64,000 nt of DNA from Psettodes erumei (lineage: Eukaryota > Chordata > Actinopteri > Pleuronectiformes > Psettodidae), in the NCBI GenBank assembly GCA_016785225.1, contig JAFBJZ010000949.1:747001-811000 (forward strand), read 5' to 3'. Both the position numbers and the translations under genes were made by a program. Shown in pieces: positions 22,621 to 34,241 of this stretch. Every line of letters starts with the position of its first letter. The first letter of the stretch is position 1. The notes under the pieces were generated by a model. That model saw nothing but the letters and a program-made list of their open reading frames with translations. It had not been told where the DNA came from and did no database searches.

Positions 22621-25600
22621 ATGGGCTTCAGTTTTCCTTAGCGGTGTTTTGTTTTTATTTTTGGTTTTTTTTTTTTAACCATTCATCACAGTTGATCCAT
22701 TTGTTTTTTTCCCCATCCAGCATTTGATAACCTGGAGGCATTTAAGGGAGAATGTAATAGAGATGGAATCCCCCAGATTTGGTGGAAAGTTTCTTTCTGT
22801 GTCACTGGCGTGGTCGTGAAAGCAGATATTGTGCTTTCAGAAGACAGACCCCAAAAGGGGAATATACTGTACAAAGCAAATAAAGTGGGCCCTAAAACAG
22901 AACCTTGGGGTGACTACAAGCGATCGGAGCAGGAGAGGAACAGAAGCTCCTCGTCTAAACAGAGGAAGACTTGTCTTTTAAATACGAGGCAAACCACCTG
23001 AGGGCAGTGGAACAGAGGATGCACTACACCAGGAGCACGAGGAGAGGAAAGTTTGCATGCAAATCAGACTCAGCTTGTGTGCAGAGGCTTGCCCTTGTTA
23101 GCATCTGTATGTTCCTAATTCCGGGAATGAAACAACTTGACGAAAGCTGTACAGGCTTGCAATTACAGCGAGCCGACTATCCGAACGGCTGCGTTCAGCC
23201 TTGTGCTGTCAGAAAAAGACAAGTGACAGGAACAGTAAACACCGCTCTCGTAACTACACATGGTCGAGAAAAGTGCCTTTTGATAAGCTCGGACATAAAT
23301 ATAAAACAGGCGCGTTGCATCACGCTCACAGTATTTGAAGAGTCAACAGCATGTACGGGCTCAGATTCAGGATCCCCGCGTGAACCTTGACCTTTGCTAT
23401 CCGTCTGACACCCAGGCCCTTGACTTCTGCTTTTGAGACTATTTTCTGAATTATCTGCCCATCCTCTAAGATGCCTCATGCTTCACTTCATTTCAGTCTC
23501 CCTCCCAAAAGTGCCTGATGTTAGTATTTGGAAATCGGAAGCATGAAACATGCTTTAGCATGAAACTGCACATCTGTGCAGTAGCCAAGGTGATAAAATG
23601 AAATATGAAAACAATCATTCCTTTTGACCAGTTATGGACAGTTGTTTTTTTTGTTGTTTTTTTAAGTTTAACATTTAAATATTTTATTGTTTTGTTTTGT
23701 TTTTTAAAATCATTTACTATAAAGAAAACATATAAACCATAAAAAATATAATCTTACAAAAAGAACAACTGCCATACAAACTAAAAATGCATTGCAGCTA
23801 CTGTATTTTTGTATTGTTCGAATCTCGTCAGAACTTTAACTGTTTCGTGTGTGTGATTGTGTGCATGTGCATGTGGAATGTGAATAAGTTAATGACCTCT
23901 GTGTCAGTTTTCAGGGAGAGTAAATAGTGACTTGTTGAAAACTAAACAAGTCTTACCTTTCCAAGGCCAAAGCAGACACAGTTTCAAGGAACATCTTTGG
24001 ATGGTTTATCCATTAAAGGCAATACCCACCATTTAAAAAAGGGATTTTTGATAGTAACATCAGTAGCTGTCGCTATCGACAGACGAGCCAATAGTGTACT
24101 TCTGGCAGGAAGTAGAGCTTCAATGGCTGGTGTGATCAGGTGACAGATTCTGGAGTCAGTCGGTTGACTGGAGCTGCATCCAAAATTTATTTTATTCAGA
24201 ATGACTGGTGTACAGTTCACAATCAGAATCACTCGAAATGCATTTGTTTCCCATTAAATCAAAGCAGTATGCTGATTTGTACCTTAATCACTGTCCAACA
24301 ATTTTTCTCCCCAAGATGCTATTATTGTCACAGTCTGCACCTTTTTTAACAACAAAACCAAATCAATATAGAAATAAGATCTGGATGTTTTTGTGATGGA
24401 GCTTTCCCTCGAACATCTTTCTTAACAATGTTGCGCTGTTGCTGAGGAATGCACTATATGCTCTTTGAACTTTTCTGTTCGGTTAATCAATGCAGGCCTG
24501 TTGCAACAAATACTCTCCGATGAATCTGTTGCTCCTGTAATAGAATCTTAAACTAAGGAGTGTCTCAGCTCAGGCGGAATCAGCTGCCGACAGTTGCTCA
24601 GACTTGATGGTAATGATTCAATGGCCATATGAGGTCAAATGGATCATACTGTGCAAAGTTAACACATTGTGAACACATACAATACAGCAATACACACAAT
24701 TTAAATACTGATACATGTCATACACTTCTCATCTTTCTTGCATGAAATACTGTGCAGAGATTATACACTATGTACTGGGTTAAATGACTTGATATGAGCA
24801 TGTACCTCGCTATCTCCATCAATCATCACTCAAATGTGAGTCTTGGATCAAGAGATATACGATCAGATCAAAGGAAAAAACTTTTGACTATGGAAATTTT
24901 AACCTTTAGCTGCAAAGCTTTCCTGAACAGACAGGTAGATAAATACCTGGATATGAAGTAAATGGGGCTAAGGGCGACATTCAGAAGAAAAAAAAAAAGA
25001 TTCCTGAAAATCAAAGATAGTTAGAGCAATTTCACATAAGAGATAAAAAGATGGGGGAAAGACGTGTGTCTGTTGAATTGCATTTTTTTTGCATTACTGC
25101 TGACCTGTATAGTACTGGCTTTAATTCAGTGACAGGACTCTCAGTGCTGTCGGGAATTATTCAAGTGGGGCGTATAGGGTGCAAAAAGATTTGCAGCAAA
25201 TGCCTCACATTACCGTACCATGGCACATGTTGCTATGGGAACGGGGGGGCGCATGTGAGTGTCTGTGTTGTCCCCAAGCTCCAGCTCTAAACTCTAACTT
25301 CCCCTTCAAAAATATTCCGTAAAACATGAAATTACTATTTTCTACTGTGATCAGAATAATTCCCAACAATACCCACGCCCTCACCCCAATCACAATCTAC
25401 GCAGGTTCTATTGTATCCTTGTGACTAAAATATGAAAAACAAGTAGAAAAGCGAGATGATGAGCACAGTCGCGCAGCCTCAATGATGCCAGACCCCCTCA
25501 GTTCGATCACAGATGTTCATCTTCTATGGGCCTTTTGGTTTGGAGCAGTGAAGTTGGACTACCATGAACTACCACGCGTTCTCCAGGGTTCTCCAGGAGA

Positions 25601-25998
25601 GGCACACCGCAGACCACAAACTGTCACCAGCATAAATCAAACGCAACAAACTTTCAAACCTGTTCCCAACCGATCAAACGGCTCCAGAAGTAAATTACGA
25701 GTGTCAAGATTTTATTTTCAATGTAATAGATCACTTCATTGCCACAGCACAAACCACGTAATTAGTCAGGCCCAGGACTCCCTGTTCTGTCAGTGGGAGG
25801 GAGGCGGGTCCAGCGATTGCAGCAAGTGTTTTGTGGGGGTACCCGGGAGGCAGATATCCCTCAGTGGAAAGTTTGAGGACGCTCTTTTGGCTTGTCGGAG
25901 AGGAGACTGAGCGCGGCTCCCGATTTAAACGCACCGAGCGTCCGTGGATACGAACAGGTCTCCGAGTCTAACCGGGGAGGAAGAAAATACACCCGTCG
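22621..25998. other. Intergenic region between zdhhc20 and slc51a
   Basis: About 3.4 kb, mostly AT-rich. The short open frames have no motif, splice pair or codon bias that I can support. The last 250 bp (about 25750-25998) are GC-richer and must contain the slc51a promoter and 5'UTR, but I see no TATA box or clear nuclear-receptor repeat. Confidence 0.6.
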
Positions 25999-28900
25999 AT
26001 GGCAGCCAGCATGAATAACGGAACCAACCGAACTATTGACCCGAGCTGCCTGGAGCAGCCGCCTCTCGCCATGGACATCATCCTCAGTGAGTAGACCGAA
26101 GTTAGGGACCGCACAGCAGGTACTTTTCCAAACGTCTCCGAGGTTTTTTCCCCAGCTGGCGCACCGCCTGATGCGTTTCTGCAGAGAGTGACTGCACATG
26201 ATGCATCAGCAGATCTAATCCGCATGAATCTCACTTGAGATTTTCGACAGTATTTGAGAACAGAAACCAAACCGGTGGTCGTGGTTAATGGGGACTTCGT
26301 GGGTCCTAGAGGGGCCCCAGTTCGGGAATCTCAGGGAGCTGGAGCTGGTTGTGGGATGATGGTCCCCCACTCCACCCCGGGATGCATCCAGTTATCCTCT
26401 TAAATCTTCTTTTTTTTCTGGCCGTGATAACGTAATAAAAAGAGATTACTTCACTTTTTCAGATGAAGCAAACCCCCAATAAATAAAGGAAAGATAAATG
26501 TGAGATGTTCTTTGTTTTACTGAGGACTCCCTGCCCCAGTTGTTGGTTAAGACATTTTAAAGCAATTATTGAGCTAATCTATTAATCCATTTCACTCTGT
26601 TGTAAATTCGCATTTAGGACGCTGACTAATGTTGGATTATCCATTTCATTTTGCTTCTCACTTCTCATGACACTCCTTTTTCTGCATCATGGCGTTGAAG
26701 GGATATTGTGGGAATCTACTTAATTAGAGCTAAGCAATGCGTTTATGACATAAATCCTAAAGGCATTGTAGCCTACAATGTATTACATGGGTTTCTATGA
26801 AAGTACAGTAGTCAGAAAGTAGAAAGAAAAGTACTCCTCTGCTGATATTGATGACTTCTCGGGACAGTGGATTTGCCACTGTGTGCCCCGAGAATTTAGA
26901 GACAATTCTATAAAGTTGCATTGTGTTGTGTTATATTATTGCTCTTTAAGATGATTTAATGATGGTGCCTTACCATTTGACTTGTGTGGAATTGTCATCT
27001 TTGATTACATGTTATTCCTTTCAAACCATTCTTAGATGTGTTGTAGCAAAAAGATTTTCTGCTGCATGATTAAGACTAAATGGAAGTTAAAAATGACCCA
27101 CTTTTTTATACTACAACATCACTGTTAATGTGTAATCCACAGATCAAATTTTGTGTGAAATTAAAATTAATTCCAGTTGGTGCAGAATCCCACCCACATA
27201 CAGTGATAACTCCTGGCTTCTCTCCAAATCCTTAGTAATTTTGAGAGACATGATTTATTCTGTTTTGCAGCCGGGAGCTGTTTCCCACTTTAATTGCAGC
27301 CTTGAACCTGACTTGGAAATGAACTTGTATTTTGTAACTCAGAGCTTTTCAATATGACACGGAGAAAACACTGCGGTACAACAAATGGTACAATTGGATA
27401 AATCCATCCACTAGGTTGTTTTCGCATTATTTTTATGGTATACATTAAGGCTATTTTATTTTCCTGGCAGTGCTCTATTTAAGCTACCAAACATATATAC
27501 AGTGGCAAGAAAAAAGCATGTGAACCCTTTGTGGTCAACTGTTGTGTCTTTGGAGGCATCTTAGCTGAGCTGTGATGTATATGGACAAGATCGAAGATTT
27601 GGATGTTATCTGTTAAAATAGATTGTGTTTGTTTATATTTCTAATCTAGATGAAGATCCGAGTGTATTCTAAGGCACATTTATCCATAAATGCAGATCAG
27701 TCCAAAGGATTCACTCATTTTCTCTCACCAATGTTCTGAAAATTTAACATACTGTTTTTCAATGTTTCCAATGAAACTACATTTTCCCTTTTTATAATTG
27801 CTTGCGAGTCTTTTTTGTGTTCCTCAATATACAGTATATATCTGGTGCATTTTAGGACATTATACAGTCTTTGCTTTAAGGCTACTGTTGATATCCAGCC
27901 TGCCTGAATAAACATGTTAATGCCTTGATAAAGGTTCCAACAACTTCAATACCTCAATATCAATATCTCCCTCCTCCCTTCTAGAACTGGATATATTTGG
28001 TGTCATACTGTACTCCATCCTCACTTTCATGGCGGCAGTATCCATGCTGGTCTTCATAGAGGAATGTATCTACATCTACAGGAAAGTGCCGGCCAACAAG
28101 AAGAGTTTAATCATCTGGGTTAATGGGGCAGCACCGGTAGGACTAACACAGCTGCAGAAAGATGGAAGGCACAGATTTCTCTCATTTCAGGATCAAAATG
28201 CACAGGTTTCTTCACATGGTGTTTCGCTGCTTCTCTCTTTTTCAGGTGATTGCCACAATGTCATGTCTGGGGATGTGGATCCCCAGAGCCACCATGTTTA
28301 CTGATATGACATCTGCCTGGTGGGTGTCCATTTCCCTGCTTCCTCCTTAATCACCTTACATCATTCCCTGTGTATTGAGTTTTGTTGTTGCTCACAGAGC
28401 CCCGCCATGATAATTCACAGATGGGGAAACTTGGTCATAGCATAATCAGAGTTCTGCAGAAAACAGTCATGCTTCTGTGAAACCTTTTTGAAGCTGGGGT
28501 TCAACCCATGATCCTCTAACCCCATGTGTTTTTTTGTTCTCTGCATGCTTCTGTCACCCTTCCTGCCCTCCCCTCAATTCCTTACCTCTATAATTCTTTC
28601 TCTCATCCTGCTCTTATCGTTTACAGCTACTTTGCCATTGTGGTGTTCAAATTCCTGATCCTGATGCTGGAGGAGGTGGGTGGCGACGAGGCTTTCCTGA
28701 GGCGAGCTGACAGGCATAAACTGAAGATAAGCACAGGGCCGTGCTGCTGCTGCTGCCTCTGCCTGCCGCACATTGCCATCACGCGGTACACACACACACA
28801 CACACACACTGTGATTATCACATTAATAAACTATTTTCCTGCCTAAAGGTGAAATCAACACTGCTCATGTGAATGTCTTTGAGGAATTTTCAGCAAAAGC

Positions 28901-31573
28901 CTATCTTTAGCTGTCAACAACAGAAACTTTCATAGAACATCTCCCAACCATAGGAATTTAGAAATCTGCTAATCTCTGCATCATAATTGGCAGTAGAGTA
29001 TTGATCTTGATTTAATGTGGCGAGTGAGATGAGAAGATCAATACCACACTTCCGTCTGTACATTAAATATCAGAATATAGTCACCTTAACTTTAACTCAA
29101 CACAGAGGATGGAAGCTTGGGGGGGAAAAAAAGCCAGAGTGGTCTCCTCAGTGTTCCTTCATCTGTTTGGATTGAAAAGCAGCAACAAACAGATGTTTCC
29201 AAAAGGATTTTAAGGGAGGCAAGGTTTCAGTCCATAACAGCCACAGTTGCATGTTTTGCAATTTCACTTTAAAAATGAACAATCCCTGTGTTACTGACAC
29301 TGCGTCACCGATACGCCCACGGATCTTGTGCTGCTTTTGACCACATTTCGTTTGAGGGGTCGGGCTGCTGTGCGGGGCTTTTATGTAATTTTTTTCCTGT
29401 TTGAAGATTGCGTCAACTCTTCTGAGTGTCTGGCTGAACTGAACAGTATTGGACTCAGACCCGATGTACGCTCTGAAGCTGTGAATGCAAGATGAACACG
29501 CTCCCGGTGCTCCGTGGGGCACAAACAGTCTCATAAGAATCCGTTCCAGCAGATTAAAAGATGACTGAAATTTCACTGTAGCACAGCTGATTGATCCATC
29601 TATCCAGTTTAATAGGCTTAGGCAAGTTTTAGCGGGTATAAGATAATGCTTTCACCACCATGCATTGCTGGACAAGCCTTCACTCGCACATTAACCTGCC
29701 TCCAGCAGATGATGATTATGAAGACAACGATATAATTTCAGGAGAAGCTCAGCTGTTTTTCTCTTTTATCTGCTGCCCAGTTTCCCGTCAGTAACTTGGT
29801 CTCAGGATTATTGGTGATAAGATCAGAAAGGGTTGTTGTTGTTTTGCATGTAAGAGCACTCACTTAAAAGACGTGCCAAGAGCCAATAAAGTTGTTACAA
29901 AGGCAAGACTGAATTGTTGAAAACATCCTGCACTAATAGTCCAGCATAGTTCTAGGGCATTGTTGAATCTCACAGAAAACTATTTATAGTTTTAAGGTAC
30001 ATTTTATGACTTAAACCGATTTCTGTCATCAGCGGCGACCGTGAAATAGTTTCCTCTGTTCCAACCCCAGGCGCTCTCTCTTCCTGCTCAAACTTGGCTC
30101 CTTCCAGTTTGCCATCCTGAAGGTTGCCTTGACCATCCTTTCCATTGTCCTCTGGAACAACAAGACCTTTGACCTCGGGGATGTAAGTTGGCATGGAATG
30201 TGAATAGCGTCCCCTCATGCTATTGTATCCCTAAATTATCTCTTTACCATTTATTTTCCAAGCTGTTTTTCAAAACACACATGCTTAATTAATGCTTGTA
30301 TCATTTGTATCATCATTAAGAAATGATCGAGTCACCGTGCATTATGGAGTCACCAAATAAGATTAAATTGTCGAAATTTCAGACCCATACTGTAAAAGAA
30401 ATCACCACCCAATTTCGTGTTAGTCAGATTCAAACATTTACAAATTTTTAAATACATTTAGAGACAAAATCCACGTTCTGTCATCAGTAGCTACCATGAA
30501 GTAGTTTCTTCTGTTTCAACCTCAGGCGCTCTCTCTTCCCAAACATCACTGGTTGAGCCATTTTTTTTTATTTTGTGTTTTGCATGAAAATTATAGGCCA
30601 ATCTCACTTCAATACTGATTTTCTTATCATCGACATGAACAAAGACTGTGGTGTCGTGCAGCAACTTGTAGCTTTTTCTCTTGTGCATGCTTGCATCTGA
30701 CAGCAGCTTTGTATCTAATCTAATCAGAACCAGCAAACTTGGTGGCATGAAGTATAAAACACTATATTGTCAACATTAGTCTCTGTTCTGTACAAGCTCA
30801 CCGATTTGTTGTCCCCGTGTGTGACCACCTTTCAGTTGAGTATTACTGGAGCTGCCATATGGATCAACCCGTTTGTTGGCATCTTGACAATCATAGCCCT
30901 GTGGCCTGTAGCGATAACGTTCATGCATCTGAAGACTGCCCTGCGGACGCTCAAGATCATCCCCAAGTATGCCATGTACCAGGTAATTCACGCATACAGC
31001 TATTTAAACACCTTATAATTGGATAGTAATGAGCAATGCTCAATCATATATGACTGGCTGTAAGTAAACACCCATTTCGTATAACATGTCAGGTTTTATA
31101 GGATTTTTTAAAATTATTTTTATAGGATTTTCCAGCATGTTTATGTGTGTGTATGTGTATCTGTTTCTTTGTAGTTGGTCCTGATCCTGAGCCAGCTGCA
31201 GACAGCTATCATCAATATCTTGGCTTTGAATGGAGTTATTGCCTGTACTCCACCTTTTTCTTCCGCAGCCCGGGGATACAGTGAGTCAGTCAATGAGTCC
31301 AACCATAGGTTTGGACAGCCAACAATGAGCTAACCAGTCCACACATTTCCTTGTTCACCAGTACTGACTCATGGAAGTCTCCTTCGATTGTTATCCACAC
31401 CTTACCATTTCTACCCCACAGTGATGAGTCAGCAGCTGCTAATCCTGGAAATGTTCATCATCACGCTGGTAACACGGCTGCTGTACCGACGACAGTACGA
31501 TCCCTTACCTGAAGAAGAAAAACACGACAACAAAGAAAACACCAAGATGCTTACGATGCTGGAGTCTGCGTGA
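25999..31573 (+). CDS. slc51a: SLC51A, organic solute transporter subunit alpha (OST-alpha)
   Basis: Eight exons: 25999-26086, 27985-28136, 28246-28319, 28627-28785, 30071-30182, 30836-30982, 31175-31280, 31422-31573. All phases agree and give 329 residues. The protein pairs with SLC51B to export bile acids and steroid conjugates across basolateral membranes. Evidence includes the family's hallmark TGPCCCCC-CLP cysteine cluster before ITRR, LGMWIPR in the second membrane span, INPFVGILTIIALWP, and IACTPPFSS before the last span. About seven hydrophobic helices follow an N-terminus with two Asn-glycosylation sequons (NGT, NRT). The first ATG after the upstream non-coding stretch was taken; Met5 is an in-frame alternative. 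It is slightly shorter than the human protein (about 340), mainly at the N-terminus. No partner gene lies in this window. Confidence 0.94.
28787..28810. repeat. (CA)n microsatellite abutting the slc51a exon-4 donor
   Basis: The intron after 28785 starts gtacacacac..., so the CA run begins within the donor site itself. Confidence 0.9.
30021..30084 (+). repeat. slc51a exon-5 acceptor region, original copy of a 64-nt duplication
   Basis: It spans the last 50 nt of intron 4 (ttctgtcatcag...ccccag) plus the first 14 nt of exon 5. A second copy lies at 30476-30539 with about 8 mismatches and no indel. Confidence 0.85.
30476..30539 (+). repeat. Duplicate of the slc51a exon-5 acceptor inside intron 5
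   Basis: This copy preserves the polypyrimidine tract and AG followed by gcgctctctcttcc, exactly as at the start of exon 5, but the coding continuation is lost after that. It is therefore a decoy 3' splice site, or the remnant of a duplicated exon. Confidence 0.8.
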
Positions 31574-33717
31574 GAAGTGCGTGTGTGTGTCTGTGGGTGA
31601 GTGCGTGTGAGTGTGTGTGATTTTTATCTCCCAGCTTTTATTTCATTGACAGATTACATAAGAAAATATGAATAAGTATAAATATGAATTATATGTAAAC
31701 TCTTGTTGATGTTCATGAAAGATCACATATCAAAACGCAATTGACAAGATCAAAACTGGATTGACAGGACACTCAGTTTACATATGCTTCATCCAATAAT
31801 ATCAGGGATAAACATTTCACTTGCTCATACTTTGTATCATGTTGTATCATTTTAACTTGTAAAATGAGACCACGCATATTAAGCTCTAGTAATTTTGTAT
31901 CTTTGATTTTTGCATGCTTATAATTCCCCTATAATTTCTGTGGAGGGGTCCTGGAAAGAGCAATGTAATTTGGCGCTTACTGTAGTGATATGCGTTTACA
32001 ATCAAAATGAAACAAAAAAAAAGGTCAGTTATGCATCATGGAAATGAGTTGCACGAAAGAAGGCCAGTGTCCATACAGATGATTTACATTTTCTTGGCAA
32101 GCAACAAGCAAACGGAGAGGCTCTCTGGCTTTGGTACAGAACTGCAGATCCTGCCGGGTGAATGGTGATCCTAACATCTCTGTAATCCATCTGTACAACG
32201 TGAGCAATTTACTCCTGCGGATGACGTTTCAAATACTGAATGACATTATGTGGCGGTTTTTTTTTGTTCTGAGTATTTTCAGTTTTTACATCTTTCTGTA
32301 GTTTAATCTTTTTTCCACTGGGTGGCAGTAGAAACCAAAATCCAGTGGACACCGCACACCTTCGGTCAGACTATATGCTATTATATTCACCTGCTCTTAA
32401 CAGACCTCACGTTCACAGAAAGCCGACAGAGTAATAGGCGACATGCAATCCCAAAACGTGCACTTTAAGACCTGAAAGACAGCTATTCAGTTATTCACAT
32501 AGTATACTGTAATTCAAATATACTTCTACTACACGTTGACCCTGAATGTAACAGTACGTATTAAAGTAAGCTGCAGCTGCAGATAAACAAGGAAACGTAA
32601 ACGACGTTGATTGACGCGCCTCCGTCCAATTGAGTTGGAAGCGTCTCTCGTTTCCGCGTTTTAGACCAATCACCGCAGTGCATCCACAAGCCCTGGCCAA
32701 GTGCGGTTGAGTCGAGACTTTCGAACGTACGTGCTGTCCAAAAACGTCAAATTAGTCACCAACAGGACGGAAACCTGGAGAATGTATTTCAAAATAAAAC
32801 GTTCTGCAAGGATCATGACTATTCTGAGACACCTGTAGTACTAGTAGTATAACTCATTTATAAAGTGCCATGAGTGAAACCGTCATGGTTGCATTTACAA
32901 ATGTTATTTTATTAATAAAATCCTCAGGTTTTTCAATATTATCAGCAAAAATAAGTCATCGGATCCCCTGTTCTTTCATCTTTATTATTTCAAGTCATCA
33001 CATTTAATGTTATTGTTATAACAACGACAAAAAAGATTAACTCTGCTGCAATGTAACTTATGTTCAGCTCAGTTTTACTGGCTACACAGAAAATTGCAGT
33101 CTTTATCTAATTGTCTCCTTTTCTAGCATGTATTATATGACATTAATCATGGATGGACTATGAGACAATCAGCCCTTGGGGAGGACATAAAGGATCTCCA
33201 TCGTCTTTTTGTGTCTCTTTCTCATTTTTAATCTTTTTGCATCTATTTGTAATCTGTCTCTGTCTTTTATTTCCCACATTCTAGCAATATTTGGCATCAC
33301 TGTCCCTTTGTGATTGTGGGCACCACACTTCCCCTCGAACACAGAACTATTTGCCAGAATACGTTAAGCCTATCGTTTTATTTTGAAGAAACACAACCGG
33401 AAGTCGCCGTTTTTCCCGACGAGCAGACGTTGCAGAGCGAATCGGAAAACCTGAACTGTAGCACCAGGATCCCCTTTTAAAGCACATCGTTTGTGTCCCG
33501 CCCTGTCAATTTATGGACATTTATTTTCTGCGTCGTTTCGTGTCGGCCGGAGATCCGCCGGCCGGTACAAATGTGGCCGCCGAAGAGACAGGAGGGACGT
33601 CTGCGTGACTGTCAACATTGCCGGGGATGAAGCGGTGGTGTTCGCTCTGAACCTCACTCTCTCACGGCTGCATCATCGGGTATCATCCTTTAAAGAAAAA
33701 AACAAAAACTTTCCAAA
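31574..33717. other. slc51a 3' region, intergenic space and pdk3 5' region
   Basis: The first several hundred bases are presumably slc51a 3'UTR; I see no AATAAA close to the stop. A GC-richer patch near 32600-32720 contains a CCAAT-type motif (gaccaatca) without an identifiable gene. The last 350 bp are pdk3 promoter and 5'UTR. Confidence 0.5.
33396..33404 (+). promoter_or_regulatory. ETS/GABP-type site (ACCGGAAGT) upstream of pdk3
   Basis: A perfect ETS core lies about 314 bp before the pdk3 start codon. Such sites are common in promoters of nuclear-encoded mitochondrial genes; use here is inferred from position only. Confidence 0.5.
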
Positions 33718-34204
33718 ATGAGGATCTTCGCGTCTCTTCTGAAAAACGCGAACCCCAAAATCGAGTACTACTCCAGGTTTTCTCCGTCCCCGCTCTCGAT
33801 CAAGCAGTTCTTGGATTTTGGTGAGTAGCGGCAGCTGCCGTCTCAAGAAATGAGGAGAACAAGTGGCCTTGTCTTATGCCCATTTATTTTGTTGTTTCAT
33901 TCACTGTCTTGTGGATTAGATGTGTCACAGGCTGAGCTCCGGGTTATTAATAGAGTAAGCGCACTACAAACTGCAGCGAAACATGATCGTTTGCCATGAT
34001 CAGACCTGGCATTTGAATCATGTGTTTACTTCTAGTAACCCACCCGCCACGGCACCCACGGCGGTTGCAAGGTGTTTGGCTTTGCACGACAGCCAAACAC
34101 GGGACCGTTCCTCTGTGCTGCTTTAATGCATGCAGGTATTTTCATTCAGCCTGGGGCCGCAGCACGTATCAGTGGAGGGTGTGTGCCCGTGTTGCCCCCC
34201 CCCC

Positions 34205-34241
<37 letters not shown>

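Noticed and set aside
22690..22990. Possible protein-coding exon (KVGPKTEPWGDYKRS...)
   Set aside because: It adjoins an L2 relic, has no splice context and looks like repeat-derived sequence; I cannot assign it.
32491..32700. Minus-strand frame in a GC-rich patch between slc51a and pdk3
   Set aside because: There is a CCAAT-like motif nearby, but the peptide matches nothing and no splice partner was found.
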